The notes: a model not told the origin generated them from the letters alone. Shown: positions 50,832 through 60,769, counted from the first letter of the stretch. The stretch: DNA of 64,000 bases from Streptomyces lacrimifluminis (GCF_014646095.1 NZ_BMMU01000022.1:62001-126000); one strand, 5' to 3'. Made by a program: numbers and translations.

Positions 50832-51107
50832 CAGCCCGGGTTTTGTTTCCCACCCACCCGCCCGTTCACCGTCTCTCTCCAGCCCGGGCGTCCCAGCCCA
50901 CCCGGCGACCCGAGGACGAGGCCCGTTACAGCCCGGGTCTTGTTTCCCACCCACCCGCCCGTTCACCCTCTCCATCCCGCCCGGGCGGTACCCCTCCAGC
51001 CCGTCCGGCGTTTGAGGACGAGGCCCGTTCAGGGCCGACAGCGGGGGTCTGGGGGCGGCGGCCCCCAGGGTTGGGAACGGGTAGGGGCGGCGGGGGCGAA
51101 AACCCTT
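50832..51107. repeat. Repeat-rich gap: 39-bp direct repeats and family B copy B5
   Basis: A 39-bp unit starting CAGCCCGGGTTTTGTTTCCC occurs at 50832-50870 and 50929-50967 with one mismatch. Each unit holds CCCACCCACCCGCCC (50849-50863, 50946-50960), a single-base-loop quadruplex on the minus strand. A full family B copy follows from 50998: CAGCCCGTCCGGCGTTTGAG, AGGCCCGTTCAGGGCC, the GGGGGC/GCCCCC hairpin, and a plus-strand G-quadruplex tail at 51073-51096. No gene is seen between 50789 and 51215. Confidence 0.8.
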
Positions 51108-51215
51108 TCCACCTGCACCTTTACCCGCTCCCCGGGCCATTGTCAGTGGCCTGCGCTAGCTTCTTCGTGTTGGGTCGCGATGAGGCGACGAAGGCAGCCA
51201 TGGGGTGGGTTGGCG

Positions 51216-52250
51216 ATGGGTGACGGTACGGCTACTGCGACAGACCTCGACGTACAACTGGAGCGGTACCGCGTCGAACTGACCGGGTACTGCTACCGGA
51301 TGCTCGGCTCCTCCTTCGAGGCCGAGGACGCCGTGCAGGACACCATGGTCCGCGCCTGGCGCAACCATGAGAAGTTCGAGGGGCGCTCCAGCCTCCGTTC
51401 CTGGCTGTACCGCATCGCCACGAACGTCTGCCTGGACATGCTGACCGCCGGCAACAAACGCGCCCGCCCCATGGACCTCACCGAGTCCACCCCCCTCGCC
51501 CGGGCCGCCCTCTCCCCGCGCCCCGACAACACCTGGCTGGAACCGATGCCGGACGCCCGTGTACTGCCCACCGTCGAGGACCCGGCGGAGGCGGCCGTGG
51601 CCAAGGAGTCCGTGCGGCTCGCCTTCATGGCCGCCCTGCAGCAACTCCCCGCGAAGCAGCGGGCCGTGCTGATCCTCCGCGAGGTGCTGGCCTGGAAGGC
51701 GAGCGAGGTCGCCGAACTCCTCGACACCTCGGTCGCGTCCGTCAACAGTGCCCTCCAGCGGGCCCGCGCGACCCTCGCCGAGCGCGACCTCACCGGCGCC
51801 GACGCGACCGTCTCCAACCCGCTCGACGAGGAGCAGCAGAAGCTCCTCGAACGCTACGTCGCCGCGTTCGAGGGGTACGACATGACGGCGCTCACGGCGC
51901 TGCTGCACGAGGACGCCGTCATGACGATGCCGCCGTTCGACCTGTGGCTGACCGGGCCGGAGGACATCACCGGCTTCATGACGACGCTCGGCGCCGCCTG
52001 CGCCGGCTCCCACCTCGTGCCGGTCGCCGTCAACGGCCTGCCGGGCTTCGCCCAGTACAAGCCGGACGAGGAGACGGGCGGCTTCTCCCCCTGGGCGGTC
52101 CAGGTGCTGGAGATCTCAGACGGCCGGATCACCGGGTTCCACTGCTTCCTCGACACCAAGCGCTGGTTCCCGCTGTTCGGCCTCCCGCTCTCGCTGCCCC
52201 TCGACCTCGACGTCGAAGCTCAGACCGACCAGGTCCAGGAAGGCGAGTAG
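51216..52250 (+). CDS. ECF sigma factor with SnoaL-like C-terminal domain
   Basis: RNA polymerase sigma factor of 344 residues from ATG 51216. Region 2 (LTGYCYRMLGSSFEAEDAVQ ... SWLYRIATNVCLDML) and region 4 (ALQQLPAKQRAVLILREVLA; VAELLDTSVASVNSALQRAR) are followed from residue 215 by a SnoaL-like fold (LLERYVAAFEGYDMTALTAL ... ISDGRITGFHCF). Such C-terminal extensions are thought to control the sigma factor in place of an anti-sigma protein. No anti-sigma gene is adjacent. The end overlaps the convergent STAS gene by 135 bp. Target promoters unknown. Family length of 320-370 agrees. Confidence 0.92.
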   Translation: MGDGTATATDLDVQLERYRVELTGYCYRMLGSSFEAEDAVQDTMVRAWRNHEKFEGRSSLRSWLYRIATNVCLDMLTAGNKRARPMDLTESTPLARAALSPRPDNTWLEPMPDARVLPTVEDPAEAAVAKESVRLAFMAALQQLPAKQRAVLILREVLAWKASEVAELLDTSVASVNSALQRARATLAERDLTGADATVSNPLDEEQQKLLERYVAAFEGYDMTALTALLHEDAVMTMPPFDLWLTGPEDITGFMTTLGAACAGSHLVPVAVNGLPGFAQYKPDEETGGFSPWAVQVLEISDGRITGFHCFLDTKRWFPLFGLPLSLPLDLDVEAQTDQVQEGE

Positions 52251-52532
52251 GGCGGGCGCCGGGTCCCGGAGGCGTATCCGGCCGCCGGCCCGGCGGGCAG
52301 CCAGCTGGAGCCGGGCCAGCAACTCCACCGCGCCCAGCCCCGGCGGCCCCAGCCCCGCCACATCACACACCACGACCGGGTCACGACCACCACCGCCGCC
52401 GGTCCCCAACAGGGCACGCAGGTCCTCGCACAGCCCCGTCACCTCCTCACGGGTGACGGGGCCGGCCAGCACGAGTACAGCGGGTGTCATGGCGTCCACG
52501 AACGGTAGACCGGACGGACGGCCGTAACTCAT
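52116..52532 (-). CDS. STAS-domain protein (anti-sigma-antagonist/MlaB-like)
   Basis: Product of 138 residues from ATG 52532; ATG 52490 is an alternative. The domain shows MTPAVLVLAGPVTREEVTGL, VVVCDVAGLGPPGLGAVELL and AARRAGGRIRLRDPAPALLA, an STAS pattern, but with Pro-Pro where the phospho-Ser of SpoIIAA proteins would be (AGLGPPGLG). It is therefore probably not regulated by that phosphorylation. The last 45 codons run antisense to the 3' end of the sigma-factor gene. Lying tail-to-tail with a sigma factor hints at a link, but proof is lacking. The C-terminal tail is Glu/Arg-rich and could be a read-through artefact. Confidence 0.75.
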   Translation of the reverse strand: MSYGRPSGLPFVDAMTPAVLVLAGPVTREEVTGLCEDLRALLGTGGGGGRDPVVVCDVAGLGPPGLGAVELLARLQLAARRAGGRIRLRDPAPALLAFLDLVGLSFDVEVEGQREREAEQREPALGVEEAVEPGDPAV

Positions 52533-52683
52533 CGCCCACCCCCACCTCTCCCCATCGCCCACCCGTTGAGATCACTTTGACTCGTCCCCCTCCTCCCCGG
52601 AGGGTTGCATGTATGTCCCACGAACCGACCCCGCCCGCGATACCCCACGGCCTCCCTTCCTCCCGGCCCGCGAAGGAGGCGCT

Positions 52684-53604
52684 GTGCAGGGGGTGCTGAC
52701 CGGGTTCGCGGTGATCGCGGTGGTCATCGGCGTCGGTTACGCGATCGGGCTGCGCGGCTACCTCGGGGACAACGGACGCGAGGTACTGACCAAGCTCGCC
52801 TTCCATGTCGCCACCCCGGCCCTGCTGTTCACCACGCTCGCCCGGGCCGACCTGTCGGTGATCTTCTCCAGCCGGCTCCTGGTCACGGCGCTGAGCACGA
52901 TCGCGGCGGCCAGTGTCTTCGTCGCGGTGGGCGTCGTACGCCGCTGGGGCGCCGGACGTACGACGATCGGCGCTCTCTGCTCCAGTTACGTCAACTCCGG
53001 CAACCTCGGTATCCCGATCGCCGTGTACGTGCTGGGTGACGCCTCGCTCGTCGCGCCGGTGCTGCTGTTCCAGACGATCGTGGTCACACCGATCGCGCTG
53101 ACCGTCCTCGATCTGACGAGCACCGGTGAGAAGGGCCCGCTGTGGCGGCAGTTGATCACACCGCTGCGCAACCCCGTCGCCGTCGGTTCGCTGTCCGGGG
53201 TGCTGGTGTCGGCGACGGGGATCGGCGTCCCCGCGCCCGTCCTGGACCCGCTGACCCTGATCGGCAACATGTCCGTCCCGGCGGTGCTGCTGGCCTTCGG
53301 GATCTCGCTGTCCGGCAGCACCTGGCCGTTGCGCGGTTCCGAGCGGACCCCCGTACTGCTGTCGGTCGCCCTGAAGTCGGTGGGCCAGCCGGTGGCCGCC
53401 TGGGCGCTGGGCGCGGGTGTCTTCGGTCTGCGCGGCGCGCCGCTGCTCGACGTGGTGGTGACCTCGGCCCTGCCCGCCGCCCAGAACCTCTTCACGTACG
53501 CGGGCCGTTACCGCGTGGCGGAGACCCTGGCCCGCGAGTCGATCCTGCTGTCGACCGTCCTGGCCGTACCGGTGCTGGTGGTCGTCGCGGCCCTGCTGGG
53601 CTGA
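52684..53604 (+). CDS. AEC-family (auxin efflux carrier) transporter
   Basis: Membrane transporter of 306 residues from GTG 52684 behind AAGGAGG, with about ten helices in two inverted five-helix halves. The signature segments are GLRGYLGDNGREVLTKLAFH, ATPALLFTTLARADL, SYVNSGNLGIPIAVYVLGD and the second-half GNMSVPAVLLAFGISLSG. Bacterial members carry malate, malonate or other small organic acids. The gene converges on deoA with a terminator between. Substrate unknown. Confidence 0.92.
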   Translation: MQGVLTGFAVIAVVIGVGYAIGLRGYLGDNGREVLTKLAFHVATPALLFTTLARADLSVIFSSRLLVTALSTIAAASVFVAVGVVRRWGAGRTTIGALCSSYVNSGNLGIPIAVYVLGDASLVAPVLLFQTIVVTPIALTVLDLTSTGEKGPLWRQLITPLRNPVAVGSLSGVLVSATGIGVPAPVLDPLTLIGNMSVPAVLLAFGISLSGSTWPLRGSERTPVLLSVALKSVGQPVAAWALGAGVFGLRGAPLLDVVVTSALPAAQNLFTYAGRYRVAETLARESILLSTVLAVPVLVVVAALLG

Positions 53605-53653
53605 GCGGTAGGGCGGGGAGGGGACGCCAGAGCCCCCTCCCCGCCGTACCGCT
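53604..53653. terminator. Terminator between AEC transporter and deoA
   Basis: Long stem AGCGGT...GGCGGGGAGGGG paired with CCCCTCCCCGCC...ACCGCT with a 2-bp mismatch, and a loop of ten bases. Confidence 0.8.
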
Positions 53654-53659
53654 ACCGGC

Positions 53660-54952
<1,293 letters not shown>

Positions 54953-55033
54953 GGCTTTCCTTCCGGTGGTTCTGCGAAACTGTGCGGCCCCCCGGAGTGG
55001 GTGCTCGACCAACTCCGGGGGGCCGTACGGGAG

Positions 55034-55450
55034 TTACTTGGTGAGATGGTCCGGGCCGAAGGCCTGGGGAAGCATCTCCGAGAGGGGCAGGATGCCCGCC
55101 GGGGTCTCCAGCAGCAGGCTCTCGCCGCCGAACTCGTACAGCAGCTGCCGGCAGCGTCCGCACGGGACGAGGATGTCGCCCCTGCCGTCCACGCACGTGA
55201 AGTGCGTCAGCCGGCCGCCGCCCGTGAGCTGGAGCTCGGAGACCAGGCCGCACTCGGCGCACAGGCCGATCCCGTACGACGCGTTCTCGACGTTGCAGCC
55301 CGAGACCGTGCGGCCGTCGTCGACCAGGGCCGCGACACCGACCGGGTAACCGGAGTAGGGGGCGTACGCGCGGGACATCGCGTCCCGGGCCACCGCCCGC
55401 AGCTTCTCCCAGTCGACCGGTTCGGCGTTCGCGGACTCGGTCGCCGTCAC
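55034..55450 (-). CDS. cdd: Cytidine deaminase
   Basis: Small tetrameric-type deaminase of 138 residues converting (deoxy)cytidine to (deoxy)uridine. GTG 55450 overlaps the permease stop by four bases. The zinc site is complete: NVENASYGIGLCAECG with catalytic Glu, and VPCGRCRQ with two Cys ligands, as in three-Cys enzymes. FGGESLLLETPAGI lies in the C-terminus. It is in the operon between the second permease and deoA, feeding uridine to phosphorolysis. Confidence 0.96.
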   Translation of the reverse strand: MTATESANAEPVDWEKLRAVARDAMSRAYAPYSGYPVGVAALVDDGRTVSGCNVENASYGIGLCAECGLVSELQLTGGGRLTHFTCVDGRGDILVPCGRCRQLLYEFGGESLLLETPAGILPLSEMLPQAFGPDHLTK

Positions 55451-56709
55451 TTGCCCTGCCCCCTGCGGTACGGCATGCCGTCCGCCTTCGGCATTCGCAG
55501 GCGCTGCGCCGAGAAGGAGAGGACCAGCAGGGTCACGATGTAGGGCGCCGCCGTCACGAGCTGGCGGGGAACCTCGTCCGTGTCGGCGTACCAGAAGAAC
55601 ATCACGGCCGAGATGAGCGCGGTGATGACGGCGGGAACGTACCGCTTCTTCCACACCAGGTAGGCCGCCCCGAACACCAGCAGGATCGCCAGCAGCAGGA
55701 TCAGCGCGTGCACGTTGGTCGTACCGCCGCGCAGGTTGAGGCTGTCCGTGTAGCCGAACAGGCCCGCGCCGAGGGCGAGTCCGCCCGGCATCCAGTTGCC
55801 GAAGATCATCGCGGCGAGGCCGATGTAGCCACGCCCCGCCGTCTGGCCGTCGAGGTAGACGTTCGAGGCGACGATCGACAGGAAGGCGCCGCCGAGGCCG
55901 GCGAAGCCGCCCGAGATGATCACGGCCAGGTACTTGTACTTGTAGACGTTGACGCCGAGCGACTCGGCCGCCACCGGGTTCTCGCCGCAGGAGCGCAGAC
56001 GCAGGCCGAAGGCGGTGCGCCACAGGATCCACCAGCTGGCGGGTACGAGGGCCACCGCGATGACCGTCAGCGGGGACAGGTCCGTGACCAGACCGCCGAC
56101 GAGACCCGCGATGTCCGAGACCAGGAACCAGTGCTTCTGGTTGAGCGTGTCCAGCCAGCCCGACAGCCCTGGGATGTCGAAGGTGCCCAGCGAGTCGATC
56201 GGCGGGGACTGCTTGGAGGAGCCCCCCGGAGCCTCCTCGAAGGTGAACTTCGAGAGGTAGCGGGCGGTGCCCAGGGCAAGGATGTTGATGGCCACACCGG
56301 AGACGATGTGGTTGACGTTGAAGGTCACCGTCGCGATGGCGTGCAGGACGGCGCCGAGGCAGCCGCCGAGGATGCCGAAGGCGATGCCCACCCACGGGCC
56401 CCACTGGTACCCGGCCCAGGCGCCGAACCAGGTGCCGAGGATCATCATGCCTTCGAGGCCGATGTTGACGACGCCCGCGCGCTCGGCCCACAGACCGCCG
56501 AGGCCGGCCAGGCCGATCGGGACGGCGAGCCGCAGGGCCGTGGACATCTGGCCGGTCGAGGTGATGCCGTCGGCGCCCGTGATCAGACGCACGACCGATG
56601 TCAGGACCAGCACACCCGCGATGATCAGCAGGAGTACCGGGAGCGAGATCCGGCGCTTGCCCTTGCCGGGCTGCTGCGCCTGCGGCTTGGCGATGGTCTG
56701 GGCGCTCAT
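55447..56709 (-). CDS. Nucleoside ABC transporter permease 2 (BmpA-type system)
   Basis: Membrane permease of 420 residues from ATG 56709, overlapping the previous permease by four bases. It has about ten helices of the LivM-like branched-chain/nucleoside (BPD_transp_2) family, with GLGGLWAERAGVVNIGLEGM as its landmark and FGLRLRSCGENPVAAESLGV as the cytoplasmic EAA-like loop contacting the ATPase. It corresponds to the YufQ/NupQ component in Bacillus. Partner of 56706-57836 and the ATPase at 57833. Confidence 0.94.
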   Translation of the reverse strand: MSAQTIAKPQAQQPGKGKRRISLPVLLLIIAGVLVLTSVVRLITGADGITSTGQMSTALRLAVPIGLAGLGGLWAERAGVVNIGLEGMMILGTWFGAWAGYQWGPWVGIAFGILGGCLGAVLHAIATVTFNVNHIVSGVAINILALGTARYLSKFTFEEAPGGSSKQSPPIDSLGTFDIPGLSGWLDTLNQKHWFLVSDIAGLVGGLVTDLSPLTVIAVALVPASWWILWRTAFGLRLRSCGENPVAAESLGVNVYKYKYLAVIISGGFAGLGGAFLSIVASNVYLDGQTAGRGYIGLAAMIFGNWMPGGLALGAGLFGYTDSLNLRGGTTNVHALILLLAILLVFGAAYLVWKKRYVPAVITALISAVMFFWYADTDEVPRQLVTAAPYIVTLLVLSFSAQRLRMPKADGMPYRRGQGK

Positions 56710-57836
56710 CGGGCCGCCACCTCCTTCTGGGTGGTGTTGTTGTCGGCGGCGGCTGCGGCCAGTTCGGCGCCCACCTGACGCTGCTGGCGACGCAGGCCCC
56801 ACTGACGTACGGCCTCGTACGAGATGACGACCGCGAAGACGATCAGGCCCTGCATGATGGTGGCGATCTCCTTCTCGTACGCGACCGGGGTCGCGTAGTC
56901 GAGGGCGGGGGACGCCTTGTCGAGGAAGGCCCACAGCAGGGCGGCGAACGCGATGCCGCCGGGGTTGTTGCGGCCGAGGAGGGCGATGCCGATGGCGGTG
57001 AAGCCGAGGCCCGCGGGGAAGCTCAGGCTGTAGGTGTGGACCTCGCCGAGCAGCAGCGGCAGGCCGGACATGCCCGCCACACCGCCGGAGATCAGCATGG
57101 AGATCAGCACCATGCGCTTGGCGTCGACGCCGGAGGCCGCGGCGGCGGACTCGGACTCGCCGGTGGCGCGCAGGTCGAAGCCGAAGCGGGTGCGGTTGAG
57201 GACGGCCCAGTACAGGATGCCCAGGAGGACGGCGAGGAAGACCAGGCCGTAGATCTCGCCGACGTCCGCGCCGAGGTCGATGCCCGGGAACCAGCCGGAC
57301 TCCTTCATCACGCCGGTGGTGTTGTTGTTGCCGACCTGGACGCCCCAGTTGTCGGAGAGCATCAGCCAGCCGATGAGGCTGGTGGCGATCGCGTTGAGCA
57401 TGATCGTCGCGACGACCTCGCTGACGCCCCGGGTGACCTTCAGGATGCCCGCGATACCTGCCCAGAAGGCGCCGGTGAGCATGGCGACCAGGAGGAGCAG
57501 GGGGATCTGGAGGAAGGACGGCAGCGACACGTTGGCGCCGACCGCGGCGGCCATCATCGCGCCGAGACGGTACTGGCCGTCGACGCCGATGTTGAAGAGG
57601 TTCATACGGAAGCCGAGGGCGACCGCGAGGGCGGCGATGTAGTACATCGACGCCTGGTTGACGATCAGGACCTGGACGTCGGAGAACGACGCCTGTTCCA
57701 GCATCAGGCCGTACGGCTCGAACGGGTTGCGGCCCGAGGCGAGCAGTACCACCGAGGTCAGGGCGATCGCCGCGACGAGCGCGATGACCGGCCCGGCCAC
57801 CGCGAGGAGCAGCCGCTCCTTGTCGAACTTCTTCAT
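56706..57836 (-). CDS. Nucleoside ABC transporter permease 1 (BmpA-type system)
   Basis: Membrane permease of 376 residues from ATG 57836, overlapping the ATPase stop by four bases. LVAAIALTSVVLLASGRNPF and ALAVALGFRMNLFNIGVDGQ are the N-terminal landmarks, matching YufP/NupP. The loop TRFGFDLRATGESESAAAAS contacts the ATPase. The C-terminus is a Gln/Ala/Asn-rich cytoplasmic tail. With permease 2 it forms the channel through which BMP-captured nucleosides enter. Confidence 0.94.
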   Translation of the reverse strand: MKKFDKERLLLAVAGPVIALVAAIALTSVVLLASGRNPFEPYGLMLEQASFSDVQVLIVNQASMYYIAALAVALGFRMNLFNIGVDGQYRLGAMMAAAVGANVSLPSFLQIPLLLLVAMLTGAFWAGIAGILKVTRGVSEVVATIMLNAIATSLIGWLMLSDNWGVQVGNNNTTGVMKESGWFPGIDLGADVGEIYGLVFLAVLLGILYWAVLNRTRFGFDLRATGESESAAAASGVDAKRMVLISMLISGGVAGMSGLPLLLGEVHTYSLSFPAGLGFTAIGIALLGRNNPGGIAFAALLWAFLDKASPALDYATPVAYEKEIATIMQGLIVFAVVISYEAVRQWGLRRQQRQVGAELAAAAADNNTTQKEVAAR

Positions 57837-59482
57837 CGGGCCTCGTCCTCCGGGGCGGTGTCCGCGCTTGCTTCCGGGCTTGCTTCCGCGCCGGCTTCGG
57901 TGCTTTCGCCGGTGCTTTCTTCGACGTGCTCCAGGTGACCGGTCGCGGCACCTGTCATGGCCGAGCCGAGTTCTTCCGGCGTGATGGTGGCCGGGTCGGC
58001 GTCGGCGACCAGCCTGCCGTTGTAGATGACGCGCAGGGTGTCCGACAGGCCGATCAGCTCGTCCAGGTCGGCGGAGATCAGCAGCACGGCCAGGCCTTCG
58101 CGGCGGGCCTCGCGGATCTGGTCCCAGATCTGCGCCTGGGCGCCGACGTCCACACCGCGGGTGGGGTGGGCGGCGATCAGGAAGCGCGGCTTGTGGGTCA
58201 TCTCGCGGCCGACGATCAGCTTCTGCTGGTTGCCGCCTGACAGGGAGGCGGCGGTGACGTCGATGCCGGGGGTGCGGACGTCGTACGCCTCGACGATCCG
58301 GCGGGTGTCCTCCTGGGCGCCCTTCGGGTCGAGCCAGAAGCCGCGCTTGCCCTTGCTGTTGGGCTTCTCGGTGACATGGCCGAGGATGCGGTTCTCCCAG
58401 AGCGGGGCTTCGAGGAGCAGGCCGTGGCGGTGGCGGTCCTCCGGGATGTAGCCGACGCCCTGTTCGCGGCGCTTGCGGGTGGGCCAGGCGGTGATCTCGT
58501 CGCCGGCGAGGGCGATGGTGCCGGAGTCGGCGCTCCTGAGGCCGATGAGGGCCTCGATCAGCTCGGTCTGGCCGTTGCCCTCGACACCGGCGAGGCCGAG
58601 GACCTCGCCCGCGTGGATGGTGAACGTGATGTCGTCGAGGACGGCCCGGCCGCCCTCCGCCTCCAGGCGCAGCCTGTCGACCTGGAGCACGGGGCGGTCG
58701 GTGACCGTGGACTCACTGGTCTCGGGTGTCGGCAGCTCGCTGCCCACCATCAGCTCGGCGAGCTGACGCGGGGTCGTGTCGGCGGGGACGGCGGTGCCGA
58801 CCGTCGTACCGCGCCGGATGACGGTGATCTCGTCGGCGACCGACAGGACCTCGCCCAGCTTGTGGGAGATGAAGATGACGGCCAGGCCCTCGGACTTGAG
58901 TTCCCGCAGGTTCTCGAAGAGGGCGTCGACCTCCTGCGGGACGAGGACGGCGGTGGGCTCGTCGAGGATGAGGGTCCTGGCGCCCCGGTAGAGGACCTTG
59001 AGGATCTCGACGCGCTGACGGTCGGCGACGCCGAGGTCTTCGACGAGGGCGTCCGGGCGGACGCTGAGGCCGTAGCGGTCGGAGATCTCCTTGATCTTCC
59101 TGCGGGCGCCGCCGCCGATACCGTGGAGCTTCTCGCTGCCCAGGACCACGTTCTCCAGGACGGTGAGGTTGTCGGCGAGCATGAAGTGCTGGTGGACCAT
59201 GCCGATGCCGCGCGCGATGGCGTCGGCGGGCGACGAGAAGGCCACCTGTTCACCGTCGACCGCGATGGTGCCCTCGTCCGGCTTCTGCATGCCGTAGAGG
59301 ATCTTCATCAGGGTGGACTTGCCGGCCCCGTTCTCGCCGACGAGGGCGTGCACGGTGCCCTTGTTGACCGTGAGGTGGATGTCGTGGTTGGCGACGACAC
59401 CGGGGAACCGCTTGGTGATGCCCGTCAGCTCGACCGCGGTCGTCGACTGAGCGGTGAGCGGAGGGCTGCTGGACGCGTCGAT
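57833..59482 (-). CDS. Nucleoside ABC transporter ATP-binding protein (tandem ATPase; probable ATC start)
   Basis: Cytoplasmic energiser of the BmpA-type nucleoside importer with two ATPase domains. The first has GENGAGKSTLMK, LGVADRQRVEILK and LILDEPTAVL; the second has the degenerate GVEGNGQTELIEAL and LSGGNQQKLIVG. A first in-frame GTG at 59353 would remove the essential N-terminal strand ELTGITKRFPGVVANHDIHL. The frame is open upstream to an ATC at 59482 sitting 8 bp after AAGGAG, with no ATG, GTG or TTG between; I take that ATC as start (549 residues). Comparable proteins start at this Asp-Ala-Ser segment. A sequencing error of one base is the alternative. The C-terminus is Glu/Ala-rich. 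Confidence 0.85.
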   Translation of the reverse strand: MDASSSPPLTAQSTTAVELTGITKRFPGVVANHDIHLTVNKGTVHALVGENGAGKSTLMKILYGMQKPDEGTIAVDGEQVAFSSPADAIARGIGMVHQHFMLADNLTVLENVVLGSEKLHGIGGGARRKIKEISDRYGLSVRPDALVEDLGVADRQRVEILKVLYRGARTLILDEPTAVLVPQEVDALFENLRELKSEGLAVIFISHKLGEVLSVADEITVIRRGTTVGTAVPADTTPRQLAELMVGSELPTPETSESTVTDRPVLQVDRLRLEAEGGRAVLDDITFTIHAGEVLGLAGVEGNGQTELIEALIGLRSADSGTIALAGDEITAWPTRKRREQGVGYIPEDRHRHGLLLEAPLWENRILGHVTEKPNSKGKRGFWLDPKGAQEDTRRIVEAYDVRTPGIDVTAASLSGGNQQKLIVGREMTHKPRFLIAAHPTRGVDVGAQAQIWDQIREARREGLAVLLISADLDELIGLSDTLRVIYNGRLVADADPATITPEELGSAMTGAATGHLEHVEESTGESTEAGAEASPEASADTAPEDEAR

Positions 59483-59511
59483 GGCGCACTCTCCTTGAGA
59501 AGGGGGCCTCT

Positions 59512-59523
59512 CTACGCGCGTAG
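59512..59523. promoter_or_regulatory. Nucleoside-regulon palindrome CTACGCGCGTAG, site 4 (ABC-cdd-deoA operon)
   Basis: Perfect 12-bp palindrome, 29 bp before the inferred ATC start of the ATPase. It probably lies downstream of a CACTATTTAAAG -10 region. Confidence 0.8.
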
Positions 59524-59613
59524 CGCCCCTGCTTTAAATAGTGCCCGGACCTGATCGGACTTGATCATTGAATGATTGATCCGTACCGATCCGTTCCGAG
59601 CATTCTGCCGCGC

Positions 59614-59653
59614 GAACGGGGTGCGGATCGACCATCCTCTCCGCACCCCGTTC
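59614..59653. terminator. Terminator after the first BMP gene
   Basis: Perfect 14-bp stem GAACGGGGTGCGGA / TCCGCACCCCGTTC, 66 bp past the stop at 59720; it separates the lipoprotein gene from the ABC operon. Confidence 0.8.
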
Positions 59654-59719
59654 CACGGCCGTAACGCTGTGATTACAGCGCCTCGTGGACCACGCTCAAA
59701 CCCCTGGCGCCTCCTGGCG

Positions 59720-60769
59720 TCAGGAGGTCTTGACCTTGATCGAACCGTCCTTGATGCCGGCCTCGGCCTTCTTCAGCGCCTCCTGGAGGGTGGCGTTGTC
59801 CTTGAAGACCGGGTTGGAGTCGGCCAGGCCGACACCACCCGAGGCGAGGTCGGCGCGGACGACGCCGGTCTCGGGCTTGCCGTCCTTGACCGACTTGGCC
59901 AGGTTGTAGACCGCCCCGGCGACGTCCTTCAGGGCCGACGTCAGGATCGAGTCCTTGTACTTGGCCAGCGCGTCCTGCTTGTACTGGTCCGAGTCGACAC
60001 CGATCGCCCAGATCTTGTTCGCGGCGGCGGCCTTGATGACGCCCTGGCCGGAGAGACCGGCGGCGGCGTAGATGACGTCCGCCTTGCTGTCGATCATGCC
60101 CTCGGCCGCGTTCTCGCCCTTGTCGGGGCTGGCGAAGCCACCCTCCTGCGCGGTCTCGGTCAGGTACTGCGACTTGACCGTGACGCCCTTCTTGGTGTCC
60201 TCGACGCCCTGCTTGTAGCCCGCCTCGAACTTGTGGATCAGCGGGATGTCCACACCGCCGACGAAGCCGACGACGTTCGTCTTGGTGGTGAGGGCGGCCG
60301 TGACACCGGCGAGGTAGGAGCCCTGCTCCTCGGTGAAGACCATGTCGGCGACGTTGTCGGCCTTGATCTGCTCGTCGTCGACGACACCGAAGGTGACCTT
60401 CGGGAACTTGGCCGCGACCTCCTTGACGGCGGGCGCGTAGGCGTAGCCGACGCCGATGACCGGGTTGTAGCCCTGCTTGGCGAGCTGCTCCAGGCGCTGG
60501 GCCTTGTCCGCGTCGGACTCACCGTCCTGCGGCTCGACGGCCGTGCTCTTGTAGCCGAACTCCGCGTCGGCCTTGTCCATGCCGGCGGTCGCGGCGTCGT
60601 TGAAGGACTGGTCGCCCTTGCCACCGACGTCGTAGGCGAGGGCGAGACCCTTGCCCTTGCTGTCGCTGCTGCTGGAGGACGAGGAGGACGAGCTGCCACA
60701 GGCAGAGGCAGTTACGGCGAGGGTGGCGGACGCGATACCCGCAACCGCGATTCGGGACAGCCGGCGCAT
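59720..60769 (-). CDS. BMP-family nucleoside-binding lipoprotein 1
   Basis: Extracytoplasmic substrate-binding protein of 349 residues from ATG 60769 behind AAAGGAG. The lipobox TASAC is followed by a Ser-rich linker. The Med/BMP fold is clear: LALAYDVGGKGDQSFNDAAT at the start, YNPVIGVGYAYAPAVKEVAA, DVIYAAAGLSGQGVIKAAAA and the ending SGGVGLADSNPVF. BMP proteins of spirochaetes and Bacillus bind purine nucleosides. It is about as similar to the protein at 61480 as tandem paralogues are. It lies upstream of the ABC operon with its own operator site. Confidence 0.95.
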   Translation of the reverse strand: MRRLSRIAVAGIASATLAVTASACGSSSSSSSSSSDSKGKGLALAYDVGGKGDQSFNDAATAGMDKADAEFGYKSTAVEPQDGESDADKAQRLEQLAKQGYNPVIGVGYAYAPAVKEVAAKFPKVTFGVVDDEQIKADNVADMVFTEEQGSYLAGVTAALTTKTNVVGFVGGVDIPLIHKFEAGYKQGVEDTKKGVTVKSQYLTETAQEGGFASPDKGENAAEGMIDSKADVIYAAAGLSGQGVIKAAAANKIWAIGVDSDQYKQDALAKYKDSILTSALKDVAGAVYNLAKSVKDGKPETGVVRADLASGGVGLADSNPVFKDNATLQEALKKAEAGIKDGSIKVKTS

